A stretch of DNA of 64,000 nucleotides, from contig MCFH01000020.1 in NCBI GenBank assembly GCA_002104945.1, forward strand, positions 1 to 64,000. The letters run 5' to 3'. Below the pieces are notes generated by a model. It did not search any database, was not told where the DNA came from, and saw only the letters and a list, made by a program, of their open reading frames with translations. This document shows positions 11,361 to 24,137 of this stretch, one piece after another. The translations under genes were made by a program, and so were the position numbers. How positions within the stretch are numbered: the stretch's first letter is position 1; every line of letters starts with the position of its first letter. Origin of the DNA: Piromyces finnis. Its lineage: Eukaryota; Neocallimastigomycota; Neocallimastigomycetes; Neocallimastigales; Neocallimastigaceae.

Positions 11361-12732
11361 GAGCCAACTAATTGAATACTATTGAATTAATAATAATAAT
11401 AAACATAATAATAATAAGCATAATAATCAGTACATTTTTATTCAATAATCTTTAATTTTTTTTATAAGAATTAACTTTTAATAGTTACAAAATATATATA
11501 GCCATCATAAAAATAAAAAAAAAAAAGTCATTTATAAAATTAAGAGATGAAATAAAACTTCATACAACATATATATGAATGAAATGAAAATATTGTTATA
11601 TTATATTGGTATAACAAACAATATATATACTTTATTCATTTTTTATTAAAAAGAAATATATTAATGAAATGAACTATTATTATTATTATTATTATTATTT
11701 TTGGTTAATAAAAAGTAGAATAATATCAGAAACTATTATAGTATTGAATATTACATAATAATAATAGCTAAAACTATATATATATTGAAAATTAATATAA
11801 ATTATTTGTGCAACCTTTATTTTTAAAATATAAATATTTTACAATCTTATAAAATTTGAATTTCTAAACTTTTTGTAAAAAAAAATTATCATATTTATTA
11901 TTAAATATTATTATGTAAAGTAGGTGATGTAAAAGTTTCATTTTATTATTATTTAGTTATTCTTCCTTATTATTTATTATCTAAATAAATATTTGAATAT
12001 TAAGTTTATAATAAAGAATAAATAAACAGTAAAAATGCTTTTTTTTTTTTTCAGAATTTTTTGACAGATTAGAAATAATTTTTAATATGGCTTGATAAAA
12101 CATTTCTTAATTATTAAACATAAAAAATAATTAACAATTACTTTTTTTTAAGGCTTTATGCTAAAATATTATTTAATTAATTCATATGATTTTAATTTAA
12201 ATATCCACAATTAAAAATAAGGGTTAATAATAAGGAAATTGTACAACTATAAATTAAAATGATAAATATAAAAAAAAAAAAATATTTATATTTAATATAA
12301 AAGTTTATTAATTATTTTTTTTTATATTGAAGTGTCAATTTTAGTTTTTTCATTTATATTGTTTTTTGAACAATATAAATAATATTAAAAAAAAAAAAAA
12401 GGAGAAAATCTATATTAATAAAGCCAAAACAAAAAAAAAAAAAATATTTCCTTTCATAAGATTTGCTTAGTAGATTTAATAATTGAAAAAAAGAAAAAGT
12501 TTTTTTTTTTCACATTTCAATTACATTCATTTCATAATTTTTATATATATATAATTAAATATATATATATATATATATAGACAATAGATTTGAAAAAAAA
12601 TTTCTTTAAAAGCAAATTTCATTTTTTTTTTTTTTAAATTAAAAATATAATATATAAAAGATATTTTTTTCTTCATTTTTGTTAAAAAAAAAAAACAAAC
12701 AAAAAAAAAGCAAATAATATATATAAAGCAAA
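10440..12732. other. AT-rich divergent intergenic region
   Basis: Lies between two divergently transcribed surface genes, so it should contain both promoters. I see microsatellites ((ATA)n about 11326-11355 and (ATT)n about 11678-11700), (TA)n runs near 12541-12580 and many homopolymers, but no gene. Confidence 0.55.
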
Positions 12733-15240
12733 ATGTTCAAAATATCTTTGGTAATAACATTATTATCAATTTTTATATCAAATGCAATTGCATTTGAAAT
12801 GAAATTGAATACTTTATATTTAACAGCTCGTGTTGATGGAATGACAGCTATAGATACAGTAGGTGCAGATCAAAATTCAGTTGTACCAATGATGATGGAT
12901 AGTTATGGTTTGAATTACGATACAGTTTTATTACCAACTAGCTCTTTAACTTTAGAAAAGGATAATGTTGCTTTATATAATACTATTGTTGTCGAAGGAG
13001 CTACTCTTCAACAATTAAATCAGGTTAAAGCACAAATTACAGCTTATCAAACTAAATATAAGATTAGAGTTGTATATTTAAATTGTGAGCCAGATCCTTT
13101 ACAAGGTTTTAAACAAAATGGTTTTAATCCTATTCAAACTATTGCAATGAGAAATGTAAAGTTAACAGAAGAAGCACTTCAATTAGCACACCAATATCAA
13201 ATGAAAGGAGATGATGTTAATTTCAAAGTAGAAACATGTATTCTTCGTGATATTACGGATGTCAATACTTGTATTCGATATCATCATTATGAAGTTGCAC
13301 TTGAAAATCCATCCGATCCAAATATCAAACCACTTTTAAGTTTCTTAGATTTCGAATATAACCAAGAAATTGGAGCGTATGGAGGAGCACTTATTAATAA
13401 CAATGGATTAGAAGAAATGCATTTTTGGATTTCATTTGTTGATTCTCATATTGCGTTTTTCGTTAGTCACATATGGATTCCATGGGCCAACTATGGTATG
13501 ATTGATGGCTATAGAAGACTCTTTTTCGAAATTCAAATTGATGATTACTTCACCGATAATTGCTTTAATAAGGCAGATTGTGAAGGTAAGAGAGAACCAG
13601 CAGGAGTTCCACATTACCGAACATCTGTTGAAGATATGAAGAATATTGCACAATGGCATAAAGATGTATCAAGCCGTTTACCAAAAGGATCCAACATTAA
13701 AATTGAATTAGCAATTAATGGTATTCATATTTTAACCGAAACACAACATAAAATCCAAGGGGTATTCCAAAATTGGACAGTTCCAGAAACTGGGTATGAT
13801 TACGTAAAGCCATTGGGTTTCCAAGGAACTAGTAGATGGCCAGAAGACATTGATGATGACTGGGATGATTCTTTATTACAACAATTAGATCCATTATATG
13901 CCTTCTTTAAGAAACCCGAAAATCAAGACAATTTCTATTGGCTTACTCACACTTTCACTCACTTGAAACTTGATGCAGCCTCCTACCATGATTCAGATAT
14001 GGAAATGAGAGCCAATATCAAGATGAGTAAAGAGCCATATCTTGGTATGTATGATAGAGAATGTTACTCTAAGCATAGTATTGTCACACCCGAAATCAGT
14101 GGTCTTCACAATGGAGATAATTTAAAAGCATTTTCAGAAAATGGAGTTTATTATGCGGTTGGAGATACTTCACGTACAGATCTTTCACCAGGTAATTTCT
14201 ATTTCCCATTTATTTCTAATCAGACAACATCTAATTTTGATGGATTTGTTGTATTCCCACGTCAACCACCACAAGTGTATTGGGATTGCTCTAGAATTGA
14301 AGAAAATATGGAAACATATAGATTAAGATATCCAGACCGAACATCCGTTACATGGGAAAAGCATTTAGATGAAGAAGCGGAACTTCATATTAAAAACTTT
14401 TTAAAATTAAGACATGATCCATATATGTTCCATGAAGGTAATTTAAGAAACGCAGATTTCCAAGAAGTTACAATTGGAAAAGCCACAGGTAAATTTGGAA
14501 TGATGCAACAATGGGTTGAAAGAATGGTTGTTGAAGTTGGAAAGTATTTAGATTGGCCAATGATTTCAGTTAAGATGGATGATCTTGCAGCATCGTATAT
14601 TGATAGAATCAGTAGAGCAAGTTGTCAACCACAATATACCATGGTTATTGATGATGATTCAGGTATTATTAAGGAAGTTAAAGTTGAATCCCAAGCAGAA
14701 GTTAAGCTTAATATTGTTGGAGATTATAAAGCACAATGTCGTGCTCCATTATTTGTCATGAGAAATGTTGAATTTAATGAGAAGCATGATATTCAAAATG
14801 TTGAAAAGATAGGAGATGAACCACCAACAGCATGGATAATTCTTGATAAGGCAGGAGAAAGTAAATCATTCAAATTTTCTAAAGAAATCAAGTATAATGA
14901 TGAAAAATTTGTAGGTAAATCCAGTGGAACATTTTTCTCAGGTTTTAAACTTTACTTAATAATTTTCGTTGGAATTGTTATTCTTTTACTTGCTGCTTAC
15001 TTTGTTTATGGTAAAATCACAGGAAATAAATCAGAAAGCAATTCCATGTATCATAATAATCAAAATAATTCTCAATATTACCAATCTAATATACCACAAC
15101 AATTCTCAAATGGCTATACCCAAACATTAAGAATTAATAATGATGTAAGAGCCACAGAAATTGGATTAAGACCAAATAATAATTATCAAGATAACCAAAA
15201 ACAAAAAGATTATAAAAATTATAAACAACTTATTAGTTAA
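12733..15240 (+). CDS. Agd3-like (CE18-type) membrane-anchored polysaccharide deacetylase, copy 3
   Basis: 835 aa, intronless. Signal peptide start MFKISLVITLLSIF differs from the other two copies, but from FISNAIAFEM onward the protein is nearly identical, including Asp270-Asp271, the HTFTH metal motif and the membrane helix. Identity with copy 2 extends past the helix through KITGNKSESNSMYHNNQNN. After that the cytoplasmic tail diverges completely in sequence while staying Asn/Gln/Tyr-rich. The shared tract therefore starts inside the signal peptide and stops inside the tail, while flanking DNA is unrelated by eye. This fits recent duplication maintained by gene conversion. Function as for copy 1; the substrate is inferred only by family. 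Confidence 0.74.
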   Translation: MFKISLVITLLSIFISNAIAFEMKLNTLYLTARVDGMTAIDTVGADQNSVVPMMMDSYGLNYDTVLLPTSSLTLEKDNVALYNTIVVEGATLQQLNQVKAQITAYQTKYKIRVVYLNCEPDPLQGFKQNGFNPIQTIAMRNVKLTEEALQLAHQYQMKGDDVNFKVETCILRDITDVNTCIRYHHYEVALENPSDPNIKPLLSFLDFEYNQEIGAYGGALINNNGLEEMHFWISFVDSHIAFFVSHIWIPWANYGMIDGYRRLFFEIQIDDYFTDNCFNKADCEGKREPAGVPHYRTSVEDMKNIAQWHKDVSSRLPKGSNIKIELAINGIHILTETQHKIQGVFQNWTVPETGYDYVKPLGFQGTSRWPEDIDDDWDDSLLQQLDPLYAFFKKPENQDNFYWLTHTFTHLKLDAASYHDSDMEMRANIKMSKEPYLGMYDRECYSKHSIVTPEISGLHNGDNLKAFSENGVYYAVGDTSRTDLSPGNFYFPFISNQTTSNFDGFVVFPRQPPQVYWDCSRIEENMETYRLRYPDRTSVTWEKHLDEEAELHIKNFLKLRHDPYMFHEGNLRNADFQEVTIGKATGKFGMMQQWVERMVVEVGKYLDWPMISVKMDDLAASYIDRISRASCQPQYTMVIDDDSGIIKEVKVESQAEVKLNIVGDYKAQCRAPLFVMRNVEFNEKHDIQNVEKIGDEPPTAWIILDKAGESKSFKFSKEIKYNDEKFVGKSSGTFFSGFKLYLIIFVGIVILLLAAYFVYGKITGNKSESNSMYHNNQNNSQYYQSNIPQQFSNGYTQTLRINNDVRATEIGLRPNNNYQDNQKQKDYKNYKQLIS

Positions 15241-17046
15241 AGTAATGATTATATATATATATATATAAAAAGAGGAGGAGAGGGAGTATATAAAATCAAA
15301 TATTAAATTTTTTATTTAAATATTTAATAATTTAAAAACACTCATTTAAACCTTAGAAATTTTTTTGGATACAACTTAATTTATATTATACCGTTTATTT
15401 AAATTATAAGAGTGTTTTCATAACATTTATTTAAATTAGAAAAGTATGATTAGATGTTAAAATAATTATGAATTAGCAAATAAAAAAGAATAATTAATAA
15501 TATTTTATAAATAATTATATTTTAACAAAAATAAGAAAAAATAAACAAATGATGTCAGTTAATACTTGACATTTTTAATAGAAGAAATGAAATAATAAAT
15601 TTGAGTTAATACTTAACATTTTTAATAGAAAGAATGAAATAATAAACTTGAAGTATAAAGAAATGAAATACCAAAAACTTTAATAAAATTATTTTTTAAT
15701 AATATAAAGAAAATTGGTAAATAATTAAAATTTTACCAAGGAAGTTTTGTATACATATAATTTTCCATTAATATTTCCTTATTAATTAATAATTTATCAA
15801 AGCTATCAAAATAATTGTATATATTTATTTAGCCATCCATTTTTTATTAAATTTCAAGTATTTTGTATTAATTTATTTATATATCTATTATTTAACAAAC
15901 GGAACACACCACCAATAATCTTCCTAGTTTTATTAAAATAGGACCAATAAAATAAAAGCAAATAAATACAAGTTATTAACTATTTAATATATATTTAAAT
16001 TATAATATATTAAATTACAGAAGAAAAGATGAATCTTTATATAAATTAAAATGAAAACTCTATATATAAAATAATTATATTATCATTAATAAGAATACAT
16101 ATAAAGCTGCAAAAATATCAATACAATATATTTATATTATGTATATTTTATATTATGTGAATAATTTAAAAGTAAAAAAGATCTTTTCATTGTAAAAAAT
16201 AAGTATAGACTAAATAGATTTTATTATCAAAATTTTATATTTTATCTATTTTTTTAATTAAAAATCAATTAAATAACAAGATATAAAAATGTAATATATA
16301 TATATATATATATATTAAAAACTACAAAAAAAAATCTATTTAATTAAAAAATATGAAATTCTGTAGTACATCATATTAACTAATTAATATTTAAAAATGA
16401 ATTTATATATATTTTTATATATATAAATATCAAATATAGATGAGAGAATATAGGTACTCGTGCAACTAATTAAAAAAATTTATTTTTAAATAATTAAAAT
16501 CTATATAATATAGTATAGATATAATATATGGTAAATATAATAATTAAGTAAAATTTTTTATTAAATTTGTAATTTATACTATTAATGTATTAATTCTATT
16601 ATATAATATTTCTTACTACATCATTTGTAATTAATACATAAATACATTATAATATACAGTAATATGTACAATAATATATGATATGATAACAATTTATAAT
16701 TAAATTTTATTAAATTTAATTTAAATACAATTAATATGATTATAAAGAAAAATTTAGATAATTAAACTATATTTTAATAAATTCAATTAATTATGCATTA
16801 TACCACCACTACTTTACCTTCCTTATTAAAGTATTTAGAAAAAAAAAAAAAAAAGAAATTATTCTAGAGAAAATTTAAAAAATCCAATAAAATTAATCAA
16901 TTTAATGACTATTACTAAAATATAAATAAAAATAAATATTTTTGTTTTGTCTAATAAACACATATTTTATTTTAATACCCTTTTTTAATTAATATACAAA
17001 AAAAGAAAGTATTTACATACTGAAAGAATAAATAATATATATTAAA
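15241..17046. other. AT-rich intergenic region
   Basis: No gene seen. Besides (TA)n runs (15251-15266, 16298-16315) it contains a two-unit 47-bp tandem repeat, listed separately. Confidence 0.6.
15558..15651. repeat. 47-bp imperfect tandem duplication
   Basis: Units 15558-15604 and 15605-15651, each starting GTTAATACTT, differ at only a few bases. A partial third copy of the GAAATGAAATA part follows near 15660. Non-coding; no function seen. Confidence 0.8.
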
Positions 17047-19182
17047 ATGATTAAAAAAATAATAAATGTTGCTACTCTATTTGTAGCACTGATTTCAAGT
17101 GTTTTTGCATTTGAAATGAATATGAATACTTTATATTTAACTGAAAATAGACTTAATTCAATGGTAAGTTCAATGCTCGATAGTTATGGTATGAACTATG
17201 ATATTGTTCAATTACCAGCCAAATCTTTAGTTTTAGAAAAAGACAATGTAGCTTTATATAATTCTATTGTTATTGAAAATGCCAAACAAGAAACTTTATC
17301 TGGAATTAAAGCTCAAATTGAAGAATATTCAAAAAAATACAAAATTAGAATTGCTTACCTTAACAGTGAACCAGATCAAAGTGTTGCGGCAAACAGTCAA
17401 CAATCCATTTTCATGAGAAATGTAGTTTTAACCGATCAAGGTTATGAATTAGCCAGTAAATACCAAATGAATGGTAAAGATGTTCAATTCACTGTTGGAA
17501 CTTGTATTCTTGATACTAACTTTCAATGTATTCAATATACTCACTACGAAGTTGATCCAATTATTAAGGATTCTATAAAACCTCTCTTAAAATATACTGA
17601 TATAGAAGCTTATGCTGGTGCTCTTGTTAATAGTAATGGTATAGAATCAATTCATTTCTGGATACCATTTATCGATTCTCATATTGCCTATTTTGCAAGT
17701 CATCTTTGGATTTCATATATTAATTATGGTTTGATTGATGGTTATAGAAGACTATTCTTTGAAATTCAAGTTGATGATTATTTCACAGATAATTGTTTCA
17801 ACAGTTCTGATTGTTCAGCCACTCCAGATGCACCACACTATAGAACTTCTGTTGAAGATATGGAAAATATTGCCAAATGGCAAAAGGATATTTCCTCACG
17901 TATGCCAAAAGGTTCAGATTTTAAAGTTGAATTAGCTATTAATGGTATTCACATTTTAACAAAAGCTCAACATAAACAATATGAAATTAGAAACTGGACA
18001 GATTACCTTTTCCCATATGAATACAAGAAGCCATTAAATGAACATGGTAGTAGCAGATGGCCAGAAAAATTTGATGATGATTGGGATGATAAAATTTTAC
18101 AAGATGATAAACTTTATAAACATTTTAAGAATCACGACAATCAAGATAATTTCTTCTGGTTAACTCATACATTCAGTCACCAAAAACTTGATTATGCATC
18201 CTATCGTGATACTGATTTAGAATCAAAAGAAAATATTAAAATGAGTAAAGAACCATATCTTGGCATGTATGATAGAGATTGTTACTCTAAACATAGTATT
18301 GTTACACCAGAAATCAGTGGACTTCATAATGGTGATGCATTAAAAGCTTTAACTGATAATGAAGTTTATTATGCTGTAGGTGATACTTCTCGTGTTGACG
18401 TTTCTCCAGAAAACTTTTATCTTCCATTTATTACTAATATGACTACTTCCAACTTTGATGGTTTTGTTGTAATTCCACGTCAACCACCACAAGTTTACTG
18501 GGATTGTTCAACAATCGAAGAAAATATGGAAGTTTATAAAATGAGATACCCAGACAGAACTAATGTTACATGGGAACAACACTTGAACGAAGAAGCAGAT
18601 CTTCATGCCAAAAACTTTTTAAAATTAAGACATGACCCATATATGTTCCATGAAGGTAATTTAAGAAATAGCGATTTCAAAGAAGTTAGTATTGGTTCTG
18701 GTAAGGGTAAGTATGGTATGTTACAACAATGGGTTGAAAGAGTTACCGAAGAAATTCAAAAGTATATGAATTGGCCATTAGTTTCAATTAAAATGGATAA
18801 CCTTGCTCAAACCTATTTAACAAGAATAAGTAAAGAACAATGTAAGCCAAAATACACAATGGTAGTTGATGATTCCTCCTTTAAAATATCTGAAATTAAG
18901 GTAAAGGCTACTACTGGTGAATGTAAAGTTCCATTATTAGCTATTAAAAATACCGAATTTGATAAGTCTACAGTAGATTCTATTGAAAAACTTGGTATGG
19001 ACCCACAAACGGCTTGGATTAATGTCAATGACAAATCTGTAAAATCTGTTAAATTTACAAGCAGTGTTCAATGGAATGATGATTCCTACACTGCCAAAAG
19101 TGGTAGTATTATCGCATATTCTATCTCTAGCTTAAAAATTTTATTATTAGTTGGTATTGCCACTTTATTCATCATGCATTAA
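17047..19182 (+). CDS. Divergent Agd3-like (CE18-type) deacetylase, probably tail- or GPI-anchored
   Basis: 711 aa, intronless, clearly homologous to the three upstream copies but diverged throughout. It keeps the full catalytic set: FFEIQVDDYFTDN, WLTHTFSHQKL (an H-x3-H pair), YSKHSIVTPEISGLHNGD and RHDPYMFHEGNLR. The signal peptide ends near SSVFAFEM. Compared with the others it has a shorter N-terminal region (the block after LTARVDG is missing) and stops directly after the C-terminal hydrophobic segment (SLKILLLVGIATLFIMH). That is the pattern of a GPI-anchor signal or a tail-anchored end rather than a type I membrane protein with a cytoplasmic tail. Because it did not take part in the homogenisation of copies 1-3, it is likely the older paralogue or one escaping gene conversion. 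Confidence 0.74.
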   Translation: MIKKIINVATLFVALISSVFAFEMNMNTLYLTENRLNSMVSSMLDSYGMNYDIVQLPAKSLVLEKDNVALYNSIVIENAKQETLSGIKAQIEEYSKKYKIRIAYLNSEPDQSVAANSQQSIFMRNVVLTDQGYELASKYQMNGKDVQFTVGTCILDTNFQCIQYTHYEVDPIIKDSIKPLLKYTDIEAYAGALVNSNGIESIHFWIPFIDSHIAYFASHLWISYINYGLIDGYRRLFFEIQVDDYFTDNCFNSSDCSATPDAPHYRTSVEDMENIAKWQKDISSRMPKGSDFKVELAINGIHILTKAQHKQYEIRNWTDYLFPYEYKKPLNEHGSSRWPEKFDDDWDDKILQDDKLYKHFKNHDNQDNFFWLTHTFSHQKLDYASYRDTDLESKENIKMSKEPYLGMYDRDCYSKHSIVTPEISGLHNGDALKALTDNEVYYAVGDTSRVDVSPENFYLPFITNMTTSNFDGFVVIPRQPPQVYWDCSTIEENMEVYKMRYPDRTNVTWEQHLNEEADLHAKNFLKLRHDPYMFHEGNLRNSDFKEVSIGSGKGKYGMLQQWVERVTEEIQKYMNWPLVSIKMDNLAQTYLTRISKEQCKPKYTMVVDDSSFKISEIKVKATTGECKVPLLAIKNTEFDKSTVDSIEKLGMDPQTAWINVNDKSVKSVKFTSSVQWNDDSYTAKSGSIIAYSISSLKILLLVGIATLFIMH

Positions 19183-20039
19183 TTATTATTATTACTTTTT
19201 TTTTTTAATATATTAGACTTAACTCCATTTTTTTTTTTTTTTTTTAAAAAAAAAAGGCATAACAATATATATAAAAGAAGAATAAGAAAAAAAAATAGAG
19301 TTAAATAGATATTATATAGAAATATTTTTTTTTAATATTTATATATTTTTATTTTTAATGAATAAAAAAAAAAAAAAGAAATTTAAAGTAATAGTACATA
19401 TATTGTTTTTCTTTTCTTTTTTTTTTTTTCCCTATTATTTATCCAATATAACTTATTTTAATGATTAAATGACTATTTATTTTCCATTATTATAAAAAGA
19501 TTAATATATTATTATTATTATGAATAAATATTTAACCCAAAGAAATTGATTATTTTATTAATAAATTAATAATAATAAAAAGCATAAAAGCAAAAAAAAA
19601 AAAAAAAAAGTAAGCAAATTAATAATAAATTTAACTCTTTTTTGTGTTAATTATATGTCATACAGGTGTTTATAAAACTAATAAATATTAAATCATGGTA
19701 AATTAAAAAAAAAAAAAAAAAAAAACATTTTTTATTAAACTATCGCCATAAAAGTTGTTTTCTATATGGATTAAAAAAAGTTGTCAATATTAAACGATAA
19801 TGAAAAAAAAAAAAAAAAAACTTTAAAACATTTTCTTCCGGTACCATAATAATGACATGACAACAATAAAAAAGCTAGTTTATCTAATAACCTATTTAAT
19901 TTATCTGATTTATTAATATTAAACTTTTATAGTTTTTTTTTTTTTTCCCTTATCTAACTATTTATATAAATGGCATTTTATTATTGTTATATCTTTTATT
20001 CTATAATAGATTTTAAGAAAAATTAAAATAGTTTTTTTA

Positions 20040-20070
<31 letters not shown>

Positions 20071-21441
20071 TTTTCTTTTTTTCAATTAATAAATATGATA
20101 AATTGGTATTGGTTTCTTTTCTTTTCTTTTTTTTTATTGATGAATAAAATACTTTTATCCTTTTTTAATAATATTATGTATTAATATTATCACTTTCTTT
20201 TCAACTTTTTAGAATCCTTAAAGAAAAAAAAAAAACTCCTTTTTACACCTCTATCCTATAAATCTATAAATGAGGATCAATAAAATTTTCCCAAATATTT
20301 TTATTATACTTTAAAGTTTATTATTATTTTTAATATTTATTAAAGTAGTATAATTGATTGCTAAAATAAAAGATTATAGAGTTTTTTTTGTATAGGTTAA
20401 ATCTTTATAAACTTTTATTAATTTTAATCTTTTTTTTTTTTTTTTTTTATAAAAGGATAGAAATATAGAATAAATTTTTTATGATGTATTACTTTTATAA
20501 TACTTTTACCAATACTATTATATATATTATATATAGCTGTTGTTTAAGTTTATAAATTCATTCGTTATTATTGATAATAATACCATCATCGTCAAAGAAT
20601 ATTATTTATATCAAATCAATAAGAAAAAAGCTAATATGATAATTCTAAGAGTTTTTATGGTAGTTTAATTTTTTTCATTTTTCACTTTTTCATGTGTAAA
20701 GATTTTCCTTCTCACCAAATCATATTTATAATATTTTTTTTTTTTTTCTTGGATTGAACAAATAGAAACTCATTTAATATTTTAAGTAAAAATGATCGTC
20801 AATTTTAAATATTATAATATTAATTATATGCTTAATATTTCTTTTTGAAAGTTTTATTATTTAACTCTTGATATAATATTTAAAATAGCTGTTAAAGGAT
20901 TATTTTAGTATATATATTTATTATATAAATAACTTTTTTTTTTACAATAAAATATTATTACTTGATCATTTAAACGATAAAACTTTAAAAAAAATATATA
21001 TTTTTAGTGAAAATATTAGTAAAAGTAAAATAAATCAATATTTAAAAAGATTTTGCATTCAATAAAAACTTCATATTAAAAATATATTTTATTAGTATTT
21101 AAAGTTTGTTATTCAGATGAACCGTATATTAATATTTAATCTATATAAATTAAATTTCATTAATTGAAAACTTTTTAAAATTGAAAAAAAAAGAAATATT
21201 TAATATGATTTATTTATTATTAATGTATTATTAATATATCTAAAAACCATATAAAATAAAAATTTCTGTAAAAAAAATATTTTTATATAAAATGATTTAA
21301 AAATACTTTTTTATTTTTCTAAAATTAAAAACATAAAACAATAAAAAAAAGAATACATTAATAAAATTGAATCAATTATATATAAAAAGAATAACCTTTT
21401 TATTAAAAATATTAAATATTTCAAAAGTATATTAATTAAAG
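19183..21441. other. AT-rich intergenic region
   Basis: Over 2.2 kb with poly-A/T runs of 12-20 bases and an (ATT)n tract near 20042-20070. Short patches of slightly higher GC (about 19840-19870 and 20580-20600) do not form ORFs. No gene seen. Confidence 0.55.
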
Positions 21442-21714
21442 ATGCAATTCAAAAATATCAATATCATTCTTTCTTTCATTTACTTTGCTTCAACTGTTAT
21501 ATCTGCTCCAATAAGTGAAAATGATGTTAATGGTAAAAATCCATTCATTGAAGCTTCTCCAATTCCAGTCAAGGCTGATAAGAACCTTTTTGAAGGTCTT
21601 TTAAAGGCCGAAGGTATTAACAAGAGAGACAGTGAAAAGAACCCATTCATTGAAGCTTCTCCAATTCCAGTCAAGGCTGATAAGAACCTTTTTGAAGGTC
21701 TTATCAATCATTAG
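21442..21714 (+). CDS. Small secreted repeat precursor with a Kex2-type site (candidate peptide hormone/KEP protein)
   Basis: 90 aa. Signal peptide MQFKNINIILSFIYFASTVISA, then two copies of a peptide containing NPFIEASPIPVKADKN followed by LFEGL, separated by a linker ending in Lys-Arg (INKR, then DSEK). The 60 bases coding each repeat core (21541-21600 and 21643-21702) are identical. Codons are C/G-ending far more often than in the surroundings (TTC, AAG, CTT, GTC), as in highly expressed fungal genes. Signal peptide plus near-identical repeats plus a dibasic site is the pattern of Kex2-processed repeat proteins and alpha-type pheromone precursors. Cleavage after KR would release a C-terminal peptide of 28 residues. 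Function unknown; a small secreted structural or effector protein is also possible. I recognise no named family. Confidence 0.68.
   Translation: MQFKNINIILSFIYFASTVISAPISENDVNGKNPFIEASPIPVKADKNLFEGLLKAEGINKRDSEKNPFIEASPIPVKADKNLFEGLINH
21541..21702 (+). repeat. Perfect 60-bp direct repeat inside the secreted precursor
   Basis: Units 21541-21600 and 21643-21702 are identical, with start-to-start spacing of 102 bases, in frame. Identity without synonymous differences means recent duplication or ongoing conversion. Confidence 0.9.
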
Positions 21715-22585
21715 GCAAATGAAGGGGAAAAAAATTATGCTCCTCATTTTAAAACATTTAAATATGTATATAATATAATATATTTAAAAATAATTTATTT
21801 AACAAAACACTAAAATAGAATAAGAAGAAATAGAGATATAGAAAAGTATTGTACATTACATTGAAAAAAAAAGAAAAAAAAAATTGAAATAACAAATAAA
21901 ATAAAAAAAAGTTAAAAAATTGTATTTATTAATTAAAAAAAAATTAATTTTAAATCTTTGCCAGAGAGGAATAATAATTATTTAATGATTTTGTTCCATT
22001 TTATGTGACAAACTATGTTTAGGCATTATTTAATTTATATATTCCAATTTTTCATTTAGTTTGATCTTTTAAGAAATTTGGCTGTTTTATTTTTAAATGG
22101 TTTCCTTTAACCTTTACTATGTCAAAAAGTAGAAATCTTGATGATATAATAAAATATAATGAAGGTATTTAATAACCTATTTATTACGAGGGAAATAAAA
22201 TTTGTAAAAAAAAAAAATAGAGTTACCAGATGATACCTAATAAGAATTTAATTAATATTTATACATAAATTTATATAATGGAAACCTTTTTTTAAATGTT
22301 TACAGATTATAATGTATTAAAAAAAATGCTTAAAATGCTCTCTCTTTGAAATTAAGATTTGATAATTATAGTAAATATATATTATATATTAAAAATTATA
22401 TAAATTCAATATTAATCAAAAATATTTAATAATTTGCTAGTGTTCAAATTCATAGTTATAAATGAAGAGAATATTTTTTTTATTTTTATTAATATTAATA
22501 GGATTTACTTTTTTATTAACATTGTAAAAAAATATGTAAATATTATTTGTAATATTATTTTTTTTATTGTATTATTAAAATGATA

Positions 22586-22904
<319 letters not shown>

Positions 22905-24044
22905 CTATTAACTACAAATTAAAAAATAAATCATTAAATCATTATTATTGATGATATGGCCTATGACCTTATTTTATCTTTATTATTTCTAGAGTTACTT
23001 ATTCCTTCTTTTCATCTCTATGGCAATAAATAAATAGTATGAGTTCTAAAGTTTCTAAATTTTAACAAATGAAAATGAATAGAAATTATATTAAGACTCA
23101 TAACTAAGATATAATTATTGTTTTGAATTAATATTTAAATAAGGATAAAGGGAAAATCACATTAATTATTAAATTATATATAACTATTATAAAGTATTAT
23201 TGAAAAAATTATTAATTATATAATATGTTTTTTTTTTTTTTTTTACTATAATTCTATAATTAATAAAAATGGTTTAAGAGGTATTCAATATAAAATAAAG
23301 ATATAGTAAACTTCACTTATTTTATAATTAAATATCTCTTAAACTATTTTTAAATTTATTTTGAAATAAAGATATATATATAAAAAAATGATGATGCATT
23401 GTCCATCCACTATGAATAATTAAATTATTATTGACTATTTTTGATGATATTGAATTTTACATTTATATTTATTTATTGATAAAAATAGAATAGGAGTATA
23501 TATATAGCCATAGTTTTTATTTTTGTATCAATTTTAATGGTGAAATAATGAAAAAATTTAATAATATTGAAAATAAATAAAAAAGTTTCAACATTTTTAA
23601 ATATTTAATATGAACCTTGGTGATTATGAACCCTTGATTAATTAATTATATATATATACATAAAGTCAAAAAAGTTTTGAAGGTGTATCATAAAGAATAA
23701 ATATTTAATAAAATAAAAAAAAAAAAAAAACAGTAACATAATAATATTAAAAAAAAAAATTAAAGTTAAAATAATAATTTTTAAAAATTTGTAATACTTG
23801 TCATACCTATGAAATACTAAAATGTAGATACAACATCCTATTATTAACACAATTATAAAATTAGGGATGAAAAAGATAAAAAACTGTGATCAAAAAGATT
23901 CAATAATCTTTTTAAAAAAAACCTGTTTATAATTTTTTTTTAATAAAAGTAATTTATTTATAAAGTATGGAGGAATTATTCCAAGTTTTATAGAACATGA
24001 CGAAACTTGATGATTAAATTATATTAATATTAATATTAATATTA

Positions 24045-24051
24045 CTATTAC

Positions 24052-24093
<42 letters not shown>

Positions 24094-24137
24094 GTTTATT
24101 ATTATTATTAATAAGTATTATTATTATTATTATTACC
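24045..24137. repeat. (ATT)n microsatellite cluster
   Basis: Two (ATT)n runs separated by a short interruption (TATGTTT and ATAAGTATT). Confidence 0.85.
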
